From positions 124,001 through 188,000 of the forward strand of contig CAJNDT010006126.1 in the NCBI GenBank assembly GCA_905221615.1: a DNA stretch of 64,000 nt. Reading direction: 5' to 3'. Origin of the DNA: Symbiodinium sp. CCMP2592 (lineage: Eukaryota; Sar; Dinophyceae; Suessiales; Symbiodiniaceae). The notes beneath the pieces are model-generated. The model searched no databases and was not told the origin of the DNA. It worked only from the letters and a program-made list of their open reading frames with translations. Each line of letters opens with the position of its first letter. Positions within the stretch are counted from its first letter, which is position 1. Positions 62,642 to 64,000 of the stretch are shown here, piece by piece. A program made the position numbers and the translations under genes.

Positions 62642-63738
62642 ACCTTGAACCCTAAAGCATACCCCTTGAACTCCGAGAGCACTAGAAAATAGAACGCCCG
62701 GAGCTTTATATAGAAGTTTCGAAGTTTCATGGAACCCGTCTAGAGCCCCGGTAGAGACCTTAAGACAAAAGACCTTTATGGAGCCGCCGCAAGAGCTTGC
62801 TTAGAACCCGAAGCCCGAAATCCTCAACACCTAGACTGACATTTGTTGTTCGCGATGCGGGTATGACGAAGCAGGGCAAGTGCACGGGGCCTGTCTTCGT
62901 CAAGCAACAGGGCTCTGTAGGGCTTGAAGGGTGTATTCCTTGTTGGTTTTTTTTGGGCGGAGGTGTTTAGGCTTTATGGGTGAGGCACCCGTAGTATTGG
63001 GGCCATTGTCATTCATAAGGGCTCCTTTGACGGTCTATAGGAAGTCTATTGCTGGCCGAAGAGAATTGGAAGAGGGTTCTGAGTCGGTTTAGGGTTTAGG
63101 GGCTTAGGGCTTACTGTAGGGTTTAGGGTTGGTTTTGAGGTATACCAACAATGTAAAGACAGACTGGCAAGAGAATGCTGGGAATTAGTAGACAATAGTA
63201 GTGCTACTCAGTGAATATGATAAGCTACTCTGACCTCTATCTATAGCCCCCGTAGCACCATAATATAGATAATAGTTTTAGTATTCTCGTGGGTTTTATA
63301 TGAACAAAAATGAAAAATAATTCCTAAGGAGACTATAGCTATGTTGGGTCGTGCGGCTTGGCGGCTGAGAGCTTCGGGCCATTTGGGCCAAGGGCTTGGT
63401 CCGTTTTATCCCTCCTCCGCCGGCCCCAATAATTTCAAGTCTTTCTAGCCGGGATGCTTTGTCTTGGCTTAGGGGTTTAGGGTGTAGGGGTTTAGGGAAT
63501 TAGGGATTTAGGGTTTAGGGGTTTAAGCTTGAAAAAAAGTTTCTGAAGTTACTAGGCTTCCTTTCACTGCCATAGTCTGATTGCTTCTTGACGGAACGAA
63601 CACTCTTCTAGGAAACCCTTCCAACTCTGACCAAGGATAACATTCATGACGACACTCTTTCACATGGAGCCTGGGCCGACGACCCTTACACCCATACTCG
63701 TGTAACTAGAAAATCCGAACCCCGGAAACCCTCTACAG

Positions 63739-63847
63739 TAAACCCCATACAGTTGGAAACCGGATTAAGGCCAAATAGTGCTGGGATTCCATATACACTC
63801 GTCTTAAGGATTGAGGCGATTGGGTTTCCAGCTTTTGGGCTTCCCCT
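63739..63847. mobile_element. Inverted-repeat element, family 8
   Basis: CAGTAAACCCCATACAGTTGG and AAACCGG at the left; inverted GGGTTTCCAGCTTTTGGGCTT at the right. TA flanks. Same subtype as 37238-37350. Confidence 0.55.
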
Positions 63848-64000
63848 ATACCCTAAACCCTAAACCCCTAAACCCTAAGCCCGAAATCCACCTTAAACCC
63901 TGAACTTCGTCCGAGAGGCCAGGACGCTGGCTGCCTTTGAAGGGCGAAGATGCTGGCACCTGCCAGGGATGGCAACTACTACCACTCTTAGGGCGTTTGG

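Overview
The window is nuclear DNA of a eukaryote, most likely a dinoflagellate-lineage protist. Degenerate heptamers of the TTTAGGG telomere type are scattered through it on both strands. Apparent genes are split into short exons. One exon set (34510-34916, minus) matches my memory of a gene family expanded in dinoflagellates, and in-frame TAA, TAG and TGA sit inside otherwise coherent reading frames. That last feature resembles the code reported for a syndinian Amoebophrya (UAA and UAG read as glutamine, UGA as tryptophan). The syndinian assignment is an inference, not a proof. There are no bacterial operons, IS elements or CRISPR arrays.

Layout: three kinds of sequence alternate. (1) Telomere-like filler: runs of CCCTAAA or TTTAGGG variants, densest at about 540-1320, 7441-7800, 8232-8830, 14590-15240, 17570-18110, 40380-40760, 41220-41400 and 55620-56090. 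(2) About sixty short inverted-repeat elements of 80-130 bp in at least twelve families, with target duplications of TA, TNA or 4 bp. (3) Short coding patches on both strands. Microsatellites, mainly a roughly 210-bp GA tract at 16151-16361, make up the rest.

How the parts work together: several elements behave as introns (introners). Removing the element plus one target-site copy restores one open frame. The best cases are 5081-5751 (three elements of three families), 11404-12339 (three elements plus conventional GT-AG introns), 27459-28051 (two elements), 34510-34916, 36349-36760 and 19885-20300. Telomere-like heptamers also appear to supply splice signals, because exons often begin right after TTTAG.

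The best gene models are 5081-5751 (+), 11404-12339 (-), 21585-22396 (+), 27459-28051 (+), 28299-28814 (+), 36349-36760 (+), 39188-39975 (-) and 43238-43740 (+). Most products are unrecognised. Exceptions are a histone-fold protein (13237-13592), a voltage-gated cation channel fragment (35064-35153) and the dinoflagellate-expanded family (34510-34916). Both strands are often open, so strand is uncertain for many small patches; these carry low confidence. If stop codons are reassigned, the 3' ends given here are minimal. Stretches not listed hold filler or unique sequence in which I see nothing I can support.
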